DNA from: Cohnella thermotolerans DSM 17683
GTDB taxonomy: Bacteria; Bacillota; Bacilli; Paenibacillales; Paenibacillaceae
DNA: 64,000 nt
Direction: 5' to 3'
Assembly: GCF_000429825.1 (NCBI RefSeq)
Contig: NZ_AUCP01000035.1
Location: 1-64,000, forward strand
The notes below the pieces were generated by a model. That model saw only the letters and a program-made list of their open reading frames with translations, had not been told where the DNA came from and searched no databases. This document shows, piece after piece, positions 41,182-51,503 of this stretch (within the stretch, counting starts at the first letter, position 1; the number at the start of each line of letters is the position of its first letter). Made by a program: the position numbers and the translations under genes.

Positions 41182-42516
41182 TCAAGCCTGCGTTGCGGCG
41201 GCCGCATAGCGGTTGGACGGAATCGGGATGCCTAAGTTGCCGCGCAGCGTATCCGCTTCGTATTCTTCGCGGAACAGTCCGCGCCGCTGCAGAATCGGCA
41301 CGACGCGATCCACGAATTCTTCCAGCCCCTTGGGCGTAACCGAGCCGACGATGAAGCCGTCGGCGGCCCCGGTCTCGAACCAGTGCTCCAGCTTGTCGGC
41401 GACCGCTTCGGGCGTTCCCAGGAACGCCGGCTTCGGAGTTGCGACCCGCAGCGCAACTTGACGGAGCGTCAGCCCCTCCTTCTTCGCCCACGCCTTCATG
41501 CGATCCGTCGTGCTTTGAAAGCTGTTGCGCCCCAACTCGCCCAGTTCGGGGAACGGTTCGTCCAGCGGATATTGCGTAAAATCGTGATGTTCGTAGAAGC
41601 GTCCCAAGAAATCGAGAGCTTTGTCGATCGACACCAGATTGGCCAGTTCCTCGTACTTGCGCTCCGCTTCCTCCGTCGTGCTGCCGATAATCGGCCCGAT
41701 TCCGGGCAAGATGACGATCTCTTCCGGGTTGCGGCCCAGCGCCTTCGCCCGTCCTTTCACATCGTCGTAATAGAGCTTCGCCTCTTCCCGGGTCTCCGGG
41801 CCGGTGAAGATGGCATTGGCCCATTGCGCCGCGAACTGCTTCCCGGTCTCGGACGCCCCCGCCTGGAAAATAACGGGCTGGCCCTGCCTGGAGCGCGCGA
41901 TATTCAGCGGCCCTTTGACCGAGAAGTAGTTCCCCTTGTGATTGAGTGCATGCATCTTGGCCGGGTCGAAAAAGACGCCGGACTCCTTGTCGCGCACGAA
42001 CGCGTCATCCTCCCAGGAATCCCACAGTCCCGTCGCGACGGTCAAATATTCGTCCGCGATGCGATAACGCTCGGAATGAGAAGGGTGCTGCTGCTCCGTC
42101 TTGCCGTAATTGAGCGCGGAGCCTTCGAGCGGTGAAGTCACGACGTTCCAGCCTGCCCGGCCTCCGCTGATCATGTCGAGCGACGCGAACTGGCGCGCCA
42201 CCGTGAACGGCTCGCTGTAGGAAGTCGACAGCGTCCCGACCAGCCCGATCTTGGAGCTGACTCCGGCCAAAGCGCTTAAGATCGTGACCGGTTCGAACCG
42301 GTTCAAGAAATGAGGGATCGATTTCTCCGTGATATAAAGCCCGTCTGCGACAAAGACGAAATCGAATTTGCCCTCCTCGGCTTTCTGCGTCCACTTCTTA
42401 TACAGTCCGAAATTGACGCTCGCATCGGTAACGGCGTCCGGATGCCTCCATCCGGATATGTTGCCGCCGACTCCGTGCAGAGCGGCTCCCAGTCTGATTT
42501 TTCTTCTCGTTCCCAT
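41182..42516 (-). CDS. NtaA/CmoJ-family FMN-dependent monooxygenase
   Basis: 444-residue luciferase-superfamily enzyme, closely related to the copy at 48142-49467 (shared [18 protein letters not shown] start, FGKxx or YGKTEQQ region, [20 protein letters not shown]). Conserved elements: [49 protein letters not shown]. This branch includes enzymes that oxidise a C-S bond in N-acetyl-S-substituted cysteines as well as NTA monooxygenase. ATG 42516 follows GGAGGAGAGA. It is the last gene of the second peptide-type importer operon. An FMN reductase must be supplied elsewhere. Confidence 0.9.
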   Translation of the reverse strand: MGTRRKIRLGAALHGVGGNISGWRHPDAVTDASVNFGLYKKWTQKAEEGKFDFVFVADGLYITEKSIPHFLNRFEPVTILSALAGVSSKIGLVGTLSTSYSEPFTVARQFASLDMISGGRAGWNVVTSPLEGSALNYGKTEQQHPSHSERYRIADEYLTVATGLWDSWEDDAFVRDKESGVFFDPAKMHALNHKGNYFSVKGPLNIARSRQGQPVIFQAGASETGKQFAAQWANAIFTGPETREEAKLYYDDVKGRAKALGRNPEEIVILPGIGPIIGSTTEEAERKYEELANLVSIDKALDFLGRFYEHHDFTQYPLDEPFPELGELGRNSFQSTTDRMKAWAKKEGLTLRQVALRVATPKPAFLGTPEAVADKLEHWFETGAADGFIVGSVTPKGLEEFVDRVVPILQRRGLFREEYEADTLRGNLGIPIPSNRYAAAATQA

Positions 42517-42541
42517 CGTTTCTCTCCTCCCTGTTTTCAGC

Positions 42542-44572
42542 TTATCCCGCCGGATCGTGGCAAGCGACAAAGTGGCCTGGGCCGATCTCGCGAAGTTCGG
42601 GCGGCTCCAACGCGCATCTGGCCGTCGCCGCCGGACAGCGGGTGCGGAACCGGCAGCCGGAGGGCGGATGGGCGGGCGAAGGAATCTCGCCGTGAATGAC
42701 CCCGAGATCCTGCTGCCGTTCCGGAACGGGAGTCGGGATCGAAGCGATTAACGCTCTCGTATAATGGTGAGCCGGCCGTCGAAACAGCCGCTCGCCGGGA
42801 GCGATCTCGACCAACTTCCCCAAGTACATGACGCCGATGCGGTCCGACACATAGCGTACGACGTTCAGACCATGGCCGATAAACAGAATGGTCAGGTTCA
42901 GGCGCCGCTGAAGATCCGACAGCAGATTAACGATCTGCGCCTGAACCGACACATCCAGCGCCGAAACCGCCTCGTCCGCGAGCAAGAACTTCGGCCTCAG
43001 GGCAACGGCTCTGGCAATCGCGATCCGTTGCCGTTGCCCTCCGGAGAATTCGTGCGGGTAACGGTCGTAAGCGGCCGGACTCAGTCCGACCAGGCTCAGA
43101 AGCTCCAGAACAGCCTCCTTCTTCTCCCGAGCGCCCGCCCGGCCGTGAACGGAGAGAGGTTCGCCGACGATGTCGCCAATCTTCCAGCGCGGGTCGACGG
43201 AACCGTACGGGTCCTGGAAAATCATCTGCATATGCTTGCGTTCCTCCCGCAGCTTGGCCGGGGACAACGCACCGAGCTCTCTTCCTTCAAACAGAACGGA
43301 CCCGGACGTCGGTCTCTCCAGATGCAGCAGCACCCGCCCGAGCGTAGACTTGCCGCTTCCGGATTCCCCGACCAGGCCGAATGTTTCCCCTCTGCGAATC
43401 GCCAGGGACACGTCCTCGACTGCCTGAACCGCCCCCTTCTTCCGCGAGAAGACCGAGCGGCCGAACGGGTAATGCTTGGTCACGCGCCGCAGTTCGATCA
43501 GGACATCGTCCGGAAGTCCGGCCGAAGCGTCTGCCGGCTCCGGAGTTGAAGATGCGGCGGCGGCGGCTTCGAACGCCGGCGGACGCTCTCCCCGTGCGAT
43601 CAGCCGGTCCGTGTGCCAGCACGCCGCTTGCCGGCCGCCCCAATCCTTCAGAGGCGGCGCCTCGCTACGGCACTTCTCCGATACGTACGGGCAGCGGGGA
43701 TGGAAGCGGCAGCCGTCCGGCAGATCGGCATGGCCGGGAATGGAGCCCGGGATCGCGAACAGCCGTTGCGAGCGGTCGCTGTCCATGGTCGTAATCGACT
43801 GCAGCAAGCCTTGCGTGTAGGGATGATGGGGCCGGGCGAACAATTCCGCAGTCGAAGCCTGCTCGATCACCTGTCCCGCGTACATCACGACGATTCGGTC
43901 GGCTATTTTCGCGGCAACGCCCAGATCGTGCGTAATGAGCAGAATCGACATGTTGAATTCGTTCTTCAATTCCTGCAGCAATTGCAAAATTTGCGCTTGA
44001 ATGGTGACGTCGAGCGCCGTTGTCGGCTCGTCGGCGATGAGCAGCTCGGGCCGGCAGCTTAGCGCCATGGCGATCATGGCCCGCTGCAGCATTCCGCCGG
44101 ACAGCTCGCCCGGATATTGCTTTAGCCGCTGCTCCGGCTCCGAAATGCCGACCCGCCGCAGCATCTCCACCGCTCGTTGATGGGCTTCGTTCGGCGTTAT
44201 CCGTCTGTCGTGACGCCGAATCGTCTCCGTAATCTGCCTCCCGATCGTAAACACCGGGTCGAAGGCCGTCATCGGCTCTTGAAAAATCATCGCCGCCTTC
44301 TTCCCGCGAATCGACCGCAGTTCCTGCCGCGGGAGAGCGGCGATATCGGTCCCGTTCAACTTGATCGACCCGGAGCTGATCTTGCCGTTCTCGTCGTCGA
44401 TCAGCCGCATGACCGCTTTGGACACGACCGTCTTCCCGCTTCCCGACTCGCCTGCCAGACATACGGTCTCGCCGGCGGCGATCGAGAAGCTGACGTCGCT
44501 GACGACCTGCAGATCGCCCCGCCCCGTAGCGAACCGAATGCTAACCCGGTCGATCTCCAGCAGTTGGCTCAT
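42542..44572 (-). CDS. Fused dipeptide-type ABC ATPase (two ATPase domains)
   Basis: 676 residues with two complete ATPase domains, equal to DppD and DppF joined end to end. First domain: [32 protein letters not shown] and the Cys-rich oligopeptide tail ([14 protein letters not shown]). Second: [31 protein letters not shown], with [10 protein letters not shown]. Such fusions, like GsiA of the glutathione importer, are known in the family. It energises the two permeases encoded just upstream. ATG 44572 follows GGGAGGAGAG. Confidence 0.93.
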   Translation of the reverse strand: MSQLLEIDRVSIRFATGRGDLQVVSDVSFSIAAGETVCLAGESGSGKTVVSKAVMRLIDDENGKISSGSIKLNGTDIAALPRQELRSIRGKKAAMIFQEPMTAFDPVFTIGRQITETIRRHDRRITPNEAHQRAVEMLRRVGISEPEQRLKQYPGELSGGMLQRAMIAMALSCRPELLIADEPTTALDVTIQAQILQLLQELKNEFNMSILLITHDLGVAAKIADRIVVMYAGQVIEQASTAELFARPHHPYTQGLLQSITTMDSDRSQRLFAIPGSIPGHADLPDGCRFHPRCPYVSEKCRSEAPPLKDWGGRQAACWHTDRLIARGERPPAFEAAAAASSTPEPADASAGLPDDVLIELRRVTKHYPFGRSVFSRKKGAVQAVEDVSLAIRRGETFGLVGESGSGKSTLGRVLLHLERPTSGSVLFEGRELGALSPAKLREERKHMQMIFQDPYGSVDPRWKIGDIVGEPLSVHGRAGAREKKEAVLELLSLVGLSPAAYDRYPHEFSGGQRQRIAIARAVALRPKFLLADEAVSALDVSVQAQIVNLLSDLQRRLNLTILFIGHGLNVVRYVSDRIGVMYLGKLVEIAPGERLFRRPAHHYTRALIASIPTPVPERQQDLGVIHGEIPSPAHPPSGCRFRTRCPAATARCALEPPELREIGPGHFVACHDPAG

Positions 44573-44585
44573 TCGTCTCTCCTCC

Positions 44586-45479
44586 CTATTCGCGCCGCTT
44601 TCTCGGGTCAAGCGCATCGCGCAATTCATCGCCGATCACGTTGACGGACAGGACGAACAGCGTGATTGCCATTCCGGGAAACGTGCAAATCCACCAAGCG
44701 ACCGTTAAATATCCTCTTCCCTGCGAGAGCAGCGCTCCCCAATCCGGTATTTCCTTCAGCACTCCAAGTCCCAGGAAGCTGAGGCCGGACCCGGTCAGAA
44801 TCGACGTTCCCACTCCGATGCACGCCATAACCAGCAGCGGTGACAGCGAATTGGGCAGCACATGTTTGACGAATACCGACAGCTCGCTTGCGCCGATGGA
44901 ACGGGACGCCGTAATAAACGGTCTGCTTTTTACGCTGAGAATCTGTCCTCTCATGATCCGTGCATAGTTAGGAAGCGAGGCGATGGCCACGGCCAGTACA
45001 ATATTCCATAGTCCGGGCCCCAGACCGGCGGCGACCGCCAGGGCGAGAAGCACGCCCGGAATCGTCATGATGACGTCGACAATCCGCATCAGCACGCTGT
45101 CCACCCATCCGCCCAGATACCCGGACAGTGCGCCGAGCAGCGCGCCGGACACCCCGCCGACCAGAACCGAAGCAAAGCCGATGAACAGCGATTCGCGGGC
45201 TCCGTATACAATGAGGCTGAAGACGTCGCGGCCGAAGTAGTCGGTTCCGAGCCAATAAGCGCTCCCCGGAGGGAGAAGAATCCGGTCCGCCTGCATGTCT
45301 GTAGGCGAGTAAGGGGCAATCCACTGCGGCACCAGGGCGCAAGCGATCAGAAACAGCACGACGGCCCCGGCGGTCAGCGACATCCAGCGGGCAACGACGA
45401 TCTTGGGAACCGTGCGCTGCAGCGTTGTCGGGGTTCTTTTCGTTCGCCATGCCGTCTTAACGGAAGCGGCTTCCCTCAT
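44586..45479 (-). CDS. Peptide-type ABC transporter permease (DppC type)
   Basis: About 297 residues. The N-terminal cytoplasmic part is basic, followed by a first membrane segment, then the DppC-typical APYSPTDMQ..PPGSAYWLGTDYFGRDVFS linker region and the EAA-like loop RSIGASELSVFVKHVLPNSLSPL. Start is ATG 45479, with AAGGAG nine bases upstream. It overlaps the DppB-type gene by four bases. Confidence 0.92.
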   Translation of the reverse strand: MREAASVKTAWRTKRTPTTLQRTVPKIVVARWMSLTAGAVVLFLIACALVPQWIAPYSPTDMQADRILLPPGSAYWLGTDYFGRDVFSLIVYGARESLFIGFASVLVGGVSGALLGALSGYLGGWVDSVLMRIVDVIMTIPGVLLALAVAAGLGPGLWNIVLAVAIASLPNYARIMRGQILSVKSRPFITASRSIGASELSVFVKHVLPNSLSPLLVMACIGVGTSILTGSGLSFLGLGVLKEIPDWGALLSQGRGYLTVAWWICTFPGMAITLFVLSVNVIGDELRDALDPRKRRE

Positions 45480-46426
45480 GCCCAACCACTCCTTCTGTCG
45501 TTATGCAGACGTCTGATCCGCGGATCGATGTATGCATACGAGATGTCAACGAGGGCGTTGACGATGACATAGACGATGGCCGTGAATAAGACGACGCCCT
45601 GCACCACCGGCAAATCCTTGGCCATGATCGCGTCGGCAATAATCCTTCCGATCCCCTGCCGCGAGAAAACCGTCTCGATGACGACCGTGCCGGCCAGCAT
45701 TTCTCCCGCAAGAATGCCCATCATCGTGACGCCCGGTATGAGCGCGTTGCGCAGCGCGTGACGGTACAAGACAGCTCTCTCCGCCAGACCTTTGGCGCGA
45801 AGCGTCGTAATGAACGGCTCGCCAAGCACCTCAAGCATCGAATTGCGCACCATCCGAACGATAAATCCGGCACCAAGCATGCCGAGCGTCAGCGCGGGAA
45901 GAACGAGCGTGTTCCAGCCGTTCGAGCCCATCGCGGGGAACCAGCCAAGGAAGACGGAAAATATGAGAATCAGCAGAATGCCGGACCAGAAGGTGGGCAT
46001 GGAAATGCCGAACAAGGCGACGATTCGGACCGCAATATCAATCGGTTTGTTGCGATGCACGGCCGACAGCACGCCTAGCGCCAATCCGACCGTCAGGGAC
46101 ACGAACGAAGCCGAGATCGCAAGTTCCAGCGTGGCCGGCAAGTGAGCGAAGATTTTCGGCAGCACGGGCTCCGAGTTCACCAGCGATTTGCCGAAGTCTC
46201 CGCGCAGCACTTCTCTGAAATAATGCAGGAACTGTTCGTAGAAAGGCCGATCCACCCCAAGCTCGTGCCGAAGATTGGCGATCGCTTCCGGGCTCATCGA
46301 GCTCGGGTCGATCATATTCATCACTACGTCTCCAGGGAGGACGTATAGGATGCAGAACACCAGTACGGACGAGCCCGCGACAACGGCCAGACAACTGAGC
46401 AACCGAACCGCTATGACTTTGGCCAT
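45476..46426 (-). CDS. Peptide-type ABC transporter permease (DppB type)
   Basis: 316 residues: membrane segment at the start (LLSCLAVVAGSSVLVFCILY), LPGDVV, then RPFYEQFLHYFREVLRGDFG, the DppB hallmark of D-x-P-x-x-x-Q followed by GDFGKS. The permease loop is LRAKGLAERAVLYRHALRNA and it ends VDISYAYIDPRIR. It pairs with the DppC-type subunit and follows the binding-protein gene by 15 bases. Confidence 0.92.
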   Translation of the reverse strand: MAKVIAVRLLSCLAVVAGSSVLVFCILYVLPGDVVMNMIDPSSMSPEAIANLRHELGVDRPFYEQFLHYFREVLRGDFGKSLVNSEPVLPKIFAHLPATLELAISASFVSLTVGLALGVLSAVHRNKPIDIAVRIVALFGISMPTFWSGILLILIFSVFLGWFPAMGSNGWNTLVLPALTLGMLGAGFIVRMVRNSMLEVLGEPFITTLRAKGLAERAVLYRHALRNALIPGVTMMGILAGEMLAGTVVIETVFSRQGIGRIIADAIMAKDLPVVQGVVLFTAIVYVIVNALVDISYAYIDPRIRRLHNDRRSGWA

Positions 46427-46441
46427 CTTCCGGTCCCCTTC

Positions 46442-48091
46442 TTACTTGGCAAGCGAGACATCGTTGAAGAGCGGATAGCCGAGCGAATCGAACTTCAAGC
46501 CGGACAAGTCGCGCGTTGCCGCCACCGTATACGGGAATACATAAATCGGCAGAATGACGGCATTGTCGATAATATAACGCTGAACCTTCCCGTAAATCTC
46601 CTTGCGCTTCACGTCATCCGTCTCGACGACGCCTTGTTCGAGCAGTTTGTCGATCTCGGGATCGGCGAGATGGCTCAACGTCGGACGGGCGCCCGGAGCG
46701 ATGGAATGATAGAACGAATTGAGCGCAACCGGGTCGGAGTTCACCTGACTGTTGCCATAGAGATCGTACGCTTGGTTCGTATATACGACGGTCGACACAT
46801 CCTTGGTGATCTCCACTTGGACATCGATGCCCGCTTTTTTCAGTTGCTGCTGGATCATGGCGGCGATGTCGTTGCGTTTCTCCCGGTTCGGCGAACCGTC
46901 GACATAACGGAGGACGAGCTTTTTGGCGTCTTTCTCGCGCACGCCGTCCGCCCCTTTGACCCAGCCGAGCTCGTCGAGCAGACGGTTCGCCTTGTCGAGA
47001 TCCGGCTTGACGCCGTTCTCCAGAGACGGGTCGTAGCCGAATGTAGTCGGCGCGAGCGGCGACCAGGCGCGCTCATAAGTGCCCAGGTACAGACTCTTGA
47101 CGATGGCGTCGATATCGACGGCGTACTGTACCGCCTGCCGCGCCTTGGCATCGTTCCACGGCTCATGGCTCAGATTGAAGAAGAGCGTATACGGCAACCC
47201 CCCCGTATTGACCTGGAACAGCTGCAGCTTGGCGTCGTTCTTCAGCGACAGGACATTTTGCGGAGGGACCGTCTCGATCGCGCCAACTTGCCCGCTCTGG
47301 ACGCTGCCGATTCGCGTCGCCTCTTCCGGAATGATCTTAAAATCAATGGCGTCCAAATAGGGCGCGCCTTTGTTGTCCACCAGCTCGGGCGCCCATTTGT
47401 AGTCGGGATTGCGCTCGACGCGAATGTCCGAATTTTCGTCCCACTTCACGAATTTGTACGGACCCGTGCCGACAGGATGCTGTCCGAATTGGTCGCCGTA
47501 TTTGCGGGCCGCTGTGGGCGAGACGATCCCGAGCATGGCTTGGCTCAGGTTGCCCAGGAAAGCGACGGAAGGCGTCTCCAGATTCAGCTTGATCGTATAG
47601 TCGTCGATCACTTCGGAAGATTGGTAAGGCTTCAACAACGCCGTGGCGTTCTTGGCTCCCGTAGCCGGGTCGAGGATGCGGTCGAAGCTAAACTTCACCG
47701 CTTCCGCGTTGAAAGGCGTGCCGTCCTGGAACTTGACGTCCTGGCGCAGCTTAAACGTATAGCTCTTGCCGTCCGGGGAGACGGTCCACGAGGTCGCCAG
47801 CCACGGCTTGATCGTATGGTCGGGAAGCTGTGCGACCAAGCTGTCGAAGATCGTGCGGAATACCCTCACCGATACGGCCAAACCGCTGCGATGCGGATCG
47901 AGCGTATCCGGCGACGTGGCCAGAGCGTAAGTCAATTCGCCGCCGGATGCGGGCGCCGTGCTCTCGTTCGCTTCGGAAGCGCCGCTCGGGAAGCTGGCTC
48001 CGTTCTTCGATTCGGACGCGCTGCATGACGACAAGATCGTCGAGGCGATCAGAAAAAGCGCAATAAATGGAGCCTTCCAACCTTTTCGCAT
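46442..48091 (-). CDS. Family 5 extracellular binding lipoprotein (peptide-type importer)
   Basis: 549 residues; lipobox LSSC gives a lipid anchor at Cys23. The mature part has GGELTYALATSPDTLDPHRS, WTVSPDGKSYTFKLRQDVKF, PVGTGPYKFVKW and KARQAVQYAVDIDAI, which are family 5 (Dpp/Opp/nickel/glutathione) signatures. ATG 48091 lies ten bases after AGGAGG. It sits between a CmoJ-like monooxygenase gene and the permease genes, so its ligand is likely the monooxygenase's substrate or its precursor, rather than simple peptides. Confidence 0.92.
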   Translation of the reverse strand: MRKGWKAPFIALFLIASTILSSCSASESKNGASFPSGASEANESTAPASGGELTYALATSPDTLDPHRSGLAVSVRVFRTIFDSLVAQLPDHTIKPWLATSWTVSPDGKSYTFKLRQDVKFQDGTPFNAEAVKFSFDRILDPATGAKNATALLKPYQSSEVIDDYTIKLNLETPSVAFLGNLSQAMLGIVSPTAARKYGDQFGQHPVGTGPYKFVKWDENSDIRVERNPDYKWAPELVDNKGAPYLDAIDFKIIPEEATRIGSVQSGQVGAIETVPPQNVLSLKNDAKLQLFQVNTGGLPYTLFFNLSHEPWNDAKARQAVQYAVDIDAIVKSLYLGTYERAWSPLAPTTFGYDPSLENGVKPDLDKANRLLDELGWVKGADGVREKDAKKLVLRYVDGSPNREKRNDIAAMIQQQLKKAGIDVQVEITKDVSTVVYTNQAYDLYGNSQVNSDPVALNSFYHSIAPGARPTLSHLADPEIDKLLEQGVVETDDVKRKEIYGKVQRYIIDNAVILPIYVFPYTVAATRDLSGLKFDSLGYPLFNDVSLAK

Positions 48092-48141
48092 ACTTGTCCA
48101 TCCTCCTGAATATCGATTGCTTGATCGATACGGCAAAGTCT

Positions 48142-49467
48142 TCATCCGACCGGATTGGACTCCGGCGCATAGCGGTTCCGCGGAACCGTCAGACCCAAAT
48201 TGCCGCGAAGCGTATCACTCTCGTATTCCGTCCGGAATAAGCCTCGCCGCTGCAAGATCGGAACGACGCTGTCGACGAAGTCGGTCAAGCCGTTCGGCAC
48301 GACGGTGCGAACGTTGAAGCCGTCCGCCGCGCCGCCTTCGAACCATTGCTCCATCAGATCCGCCACCTTCTCCGGCGTGCCTATAAACGAGGTGGGCGTC
48401 GACGCACGGATGGCCGCCTGACGCAGCGTTAGCCCCTGTTCCCGCGCTTCTCGCTTGATTTTGTCCGTTGTGCTGCGGAAGCTGTTGCTGCCCAAGTTGC
48501 CGATATCGGGAAACGGTTCGTCCAGCGGGAACTTAGAAAAGTCGAAGTGGTCGAAGTAGCGTCCCAAATAAGACAGCGCCTGCTCGATCGTCACCAATTC
48601 GGCAATCTCTCGATACTTTCGCTCGGCCTCCTCTTCGGTTCTGCCGACAATTGGTCCGATCCCCGGAAAAATCAATATCTCTTCGGGTTTTCGACCATAC
48701 TTGGCCGCCCTTGATTTTACATCCCGATAAAATTCCCTTGCCTCTTCGAACGTCTCGTGCGCCGTGTATACCGCATCCGCCGATTTGGCCGCAAGCTCTT
48801 TCCCCGCTTCGGACGAACCGGCCTGGAACACGACCGGGTAGCCTTGTCTGGAACGCGCTACGTTGAGCGGGCCCCGAACGGAAAAGTGCTTCCCTTGGTG
48901 ATTCAATACGTGCAGCTTGGCCGGGTCGAAAAAGACGCCGTTCGTTTTGTCGCCTATGAAGGCATCGTCCTCCCACGAATCCCACAAGCCTCTGACGACC
49001 GCCAGATGCTCTTCCGCAATCTCGTAACGCAAAGCGTGGTCCGGATGATCTCCCTTGCCGAAGTTCAGCGCGGAGCCTTCCAGCGGCGAAGTAACGACAT
49101 TCCAGCCCGCTCTTCCGCCGCTCAGATGGTCGATTGAGGCGAACTGCCTGGCTACCGTAAACGGTTCGCTGTATGAGGTGGACACGGTTGCCACGAGTCC
49201 GACGTTGGAGGTCACGGACGCCAGAGCGGACAACAGCGTAAGCGGCTCGAACCGGTTCAGAAAGTGCGGATTCGACTTCTCGTTAATGAACAATCCGTCC
49301 GCAATAAACAACAAATCGAATTTTCCTTCCTCCGCCTTGAACGCCTGCTTTTTGTAATAGTCCAAGCTGACGCTCGCCCGGATCGGCACATCCGGATGGC
49401 GCCAGAAGGAGATGCTGTTGCCGACGCCGCTCAAATTGGCTCCCAATTTTAATTGTCTCTTCCCCAT
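48142..49467 (-). CDS. NtaA/CmoJ-family FMN-dependent monooxygenase
   Basis: 441 residues, paralogue of 41182-42516 with nearly the same motif series: [97 protein letters not shown] 49467 has GGAGGGG six bases upstream; the longer start at 49485 is unlikely. It comes after the MFS gene and before the binding-protein gene. Two paralogues flanking one importer suggest a set of related substrates, or successive oxidations. Confidence 0.9.
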   Translation of the reverse strand: MGKRQLKLGANLSGVGNSISFWRHPDVPIRASVSLDYYKKQAFKAEEGKFDLLFIADGLFINEKSNPHFLNRFEPLTLLSALASVTSNVGLVATVSTSYSEPFTVARQFASIDHLSGGRAGWNVVTSPLEGSALNFGKGDHPDHALRYEIAEEHLAVVRGLWDSWEDDAFIGDKTNGVFFDPAKLHVLNHQGKHFSVRGPLNVARSRQGYPVVFQAGSSEAGKELAAKSADAVYTAHETFEEAREFYRDVKSRAAKYGRKPEEILIFPGIGPIVGRTEEEAERKYREIAELVTIEQALSYLGRYFDHFDFSKFPLDEPFPDIGNLGSNSFRSTTDKIKREAREQGLTLRQAAIRASTPTSFIGTPEKVADLMEQWFEGGAADGFNVRTVVPNGLTDFVDSVVPILQRRGLFRTEYESDTLRGNLGLTVPRNRYAPESNPVG

Positions 49468-49536
49468 GGTTTCCCCTCCGATCAAATACGTGATTATACT
49501 TATGATTTTTGTCGGATTTAGAAGTGCATCTTACCG

Positions 49537-50868
49537 TTACTCATCAAGCCGGCGGTGTCTCGCACCCTTCGGACGCAACCGCGCTGCCCAACTGCCCGGC
49601 ACCCGCATTCCCGGCCGGATGGAATTCATGCTGTTGAAGCCCCACGCGGCACCAAGCAGCGCAAGGCCGGTCAGAAGAAATACGAACGGAATGCCGATCC
49701 ACCCGCCCAGAATACCGCCGAGCAGCGGTCCGGCTACAATTCCGAACTGGTTCGCGCTTTGACTGAGACTGACCGCCCTTGCCCGAAACCCGTTATCCGC
49801 ATTTTGAATGACAAGCGCGTTGATCGCCGGATATACAGCGGCAAAAAACAGCCCGTAACCAAAACGCAATAGACCGAAGGCAGCGAGATGATGCACGGCC
49901 AGTTGGAGCAGATTGCCGATTCCGCCTCCGAGCAGTCCGATCAACAACGTTCTCTCATATCCGATTCTCCCTCCGATCCTCCCCCAAACGGAGCCCATGA
50001 GAACCGTAGCGAAGCCGACCGCCGAAAACACGATGCCAGAGCTTAGCGCCGCGTTCGTTGCGGTGCCTCCAATCTGGATCACATAAATCGTCAGCAGCGG
50101 TTCCAGAATCATGACCGAGGTCGACACCAGCAACATGAGTCCGTACGCCCGCATTAATCGGGGGTTGGCGGCCGCGTGCTTCAGGTCCTGGAGAACGCTG
50201 GGGCGAGTCGGGGAACGGGACTCGCGAACTTCCTTCACGCCGAGAACGATGGCGGCCGAGAGCAGCATAATGACACCCGATGCGATAAAGCAGCCCCGCA
50301 GTCCGAGCCAAGAGGCAAGCACCCCTCCGGCAAGCGGTCCGAGAATGCCGCCCGCAGCGGTCGAGGTGGAGATGACTCCGAGCGCGTAGCCGACATGCTT
50401 CTCCGGCGTATGGGTACCGACCAGAGCTACGGCAGCGGGACTGAAGCCGGCCATTAAACCTTGGAAAATTCGCGCTGCAATGAACATGAACGGATCATGG
50501 ACGAAATAGTTGGCCAAATGCGCCAGTCCAAGGCCGACACCCGACCGGACCAGCATCAGCTTGCTGCCGTGCTTATCGGCCAGCGATCCCCAGAACGGCG
50601 CGCATAAACCGCTGATCAAGAAGCTGATCGAGATGGAGATGCCCGACCAAGCCTCCAGTCCGCTCCGAATCCCCAGAAAGTCCCGCAAAAACAAGGGATA
50701 AAAAGGGACCGAGAGCGTAAACGCCATATGATTTAAAAACAAGCCCAGCCATAAAATATACAGATTGCGCTTCCAGCAGGCCACTAAACCATTCCCCCAA
50801 TCGTTGGCTCTCTTAAGCCTCAGTCCAGTGAGGGGGACGTTGTCGCTCGTCCACGTTCCTGGCTTCAT
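49537..50868 (-). CDS. MFS transporter
   Basis: About 443 residues with twelve apparent membrane segments, including LYILWLGLFLNHMAFTLSV and the inter-helix motif GSLADKHGSKLML (loop 2-3, the MFS G-x-L-a-D-x-x-G-r signature) repeated in the second half as GRIGGRIGYERTLL. It resembles DHA1-type drug efflux proteins and may expel a toxic by-product, such as sulfite-like or aldehyde compounds; this is inference. ATG codons at 50880 and 50868 flank AGGAGGAGG, so the start is ambiguous. It heads the operon, with the candidate LysR site 59-73 bases upstream. Confidence 0.88.
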   Translation of the reverse strand: MKPGTWTSDNVPLTGLRLKRANDWGNGLVACWKRNLYILWLGLFLNHMAFTLSVPFYPLFLRDFLGIRSGLEAWSGISISISFLISGLCAPFWGSLADKHGSKLMLVRSGVGLGLAHLANYFVHDPFMFIAARIFQGLMAGFSPAAVALVGTHTPEKHVGYALGVISTSTAAGGILGPLAGGVLASWLGLRGCFIASGVIMLLSAAIVLGVKEVRESRSPTRPSVLQDLKHAAANPRLMRAYGLMLLVSTSVMILEPLLTIYVIQIGGTATNAALSSGIVFSAVGFATVLMGSVWGRIGGRIGYERTLLIGLLGGGIGNLLQLAVHHLAAFGLLRFGYGLFFAAVYPAINALVIQNADNGFRARAVSLSQSANQFGIVAGPLLGGILGGWIGIPFVFLLTGLALLGAAWGFNSMNSIRPGMRVPGSWAARLRPKGARHRRLDE

Positions 50869-50926
50869 CCTCCTCCTCATTTCGCTCTTTCGGTGTTATT
50901 CTTATCATTTCTGTGTGAAAAATTGG

Positions 50927-50941
50927 TTATTAATAATATAG
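50927..50941. promoter_or_regulatory. Candidate LysR binding site, MFS/monooxygenase/importer promoter
   Basis: TTAT-TAATAAT-ATAG followed by GGG; same layout as 41073-41087 and 59440-59454. Confidence 0.55.
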
Positions 50942-50964
50942 GGGAAGGCGGATAGGGTTGTATA
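50935..50964 (-). promoter_or_regulatory. Promoter of the MFS-led operon
   Basis: TATACA (50959-50964) and TATATT (50935-50940) with an 18-base spacer ending in CCCC on the minus strand, overlapping the candidate LysR site. Confidence 0.5.
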
Positions 50965-51079
50965 ATTGAAAAAAGCAATCATAATATACAAAATTTATAT
51001 ATATGCCGCTGTTTCCGGAAAACGAAGGTGGGGGTCCGCATGCGAGCGGTTCCGCCGTTAAACAAGCAAAGAACGGCGC

Positions 51080-51113
51080 AAAAAAAAGGGCTTTGCGCCG
51101 TAACGCAAAACCC
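51080..51113 (-). terminator. Intrinsic terminator after the histidine kinase remnant
   Basis: GGGTTTTGCG-TTA-CGGCGCAAAGCCC hairpin followed by eight T on the minus strand. It belongs to the same hairpin family as 26688-26718 and 62457-62492. Confidence 0.85.
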
Positions 51114-51116
51114 GCT

Positions 51117-51415
51117 TCAACTCCCGCTTCCCTCCGGTTCCCGAAGCGGAAGGTTCAGAGAGACGACGGTGCCCCGGCCGGATTTGCTGCGAATCGCAAG
51201 TCCGTCTTCGGTGTGGTAGATCAACCGAATTCGTCTTGCGGTATTGGCCAAACCGATGTGCCGGTACACCTCTTCCTCCGATTCGATCCGTCTCCTCACC
51301 TCCAGCAGCTGCTCCTCGTCCATGCCCGGTCCGTCGTCGATGACGGCCACGCGAAGCCGATCCCGTATTTCTCGATTCTCCGGGAATGTTCTATCAGAAC
51401 CGCATTTTCCTATTG
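51117..51415 (-). pseudogene. Histidine kinase (YesM-like) C-terminal remnant
   Basis: The main minus frame (to 51117) reads IRDRLRVAVIDDGPGMDEEQ, then IGLANTARRIRLIYHTEDGL and GRGTVVSLNLP, which are the G1 (DDGPGM), G2 (IGLAN) and final strand of the ATPase domain of YesM-type sensor kinases. Just upstream another frame gives ENAVLIEH, the N-box of the same domain, so at least one frameshift separates them. The rest of the kinase is gone. The piece keeps its terminator. It lies between the MFS promoter and the LysR gene and probably has no function. Confidence 0.75.
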
Positions 51416-51419
51416 GAAT

Positions 51420-51443
51420 AGTATATTTTGATTATGATATACT
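51420..51443. promoter_or_regulatory. Inverted repeat upstream of the LysR gene
   Basis: Perfect AGTATAT-N10-ATATACT, 61 bases before the LysR start. LysR proteins usually bind dyads of this size near their own promoter, so this is a candidate autoregulatory site. Its sequence differs from the TTAT-N7-ATAR boxes. Confidence 0.5.
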
Positions 51444-51503
51444 ACTACTCACAAGAAATGGTAAGGACTTTCTATGAATCATTAGGGAAGAAAGGTGTTT
51501 GCC

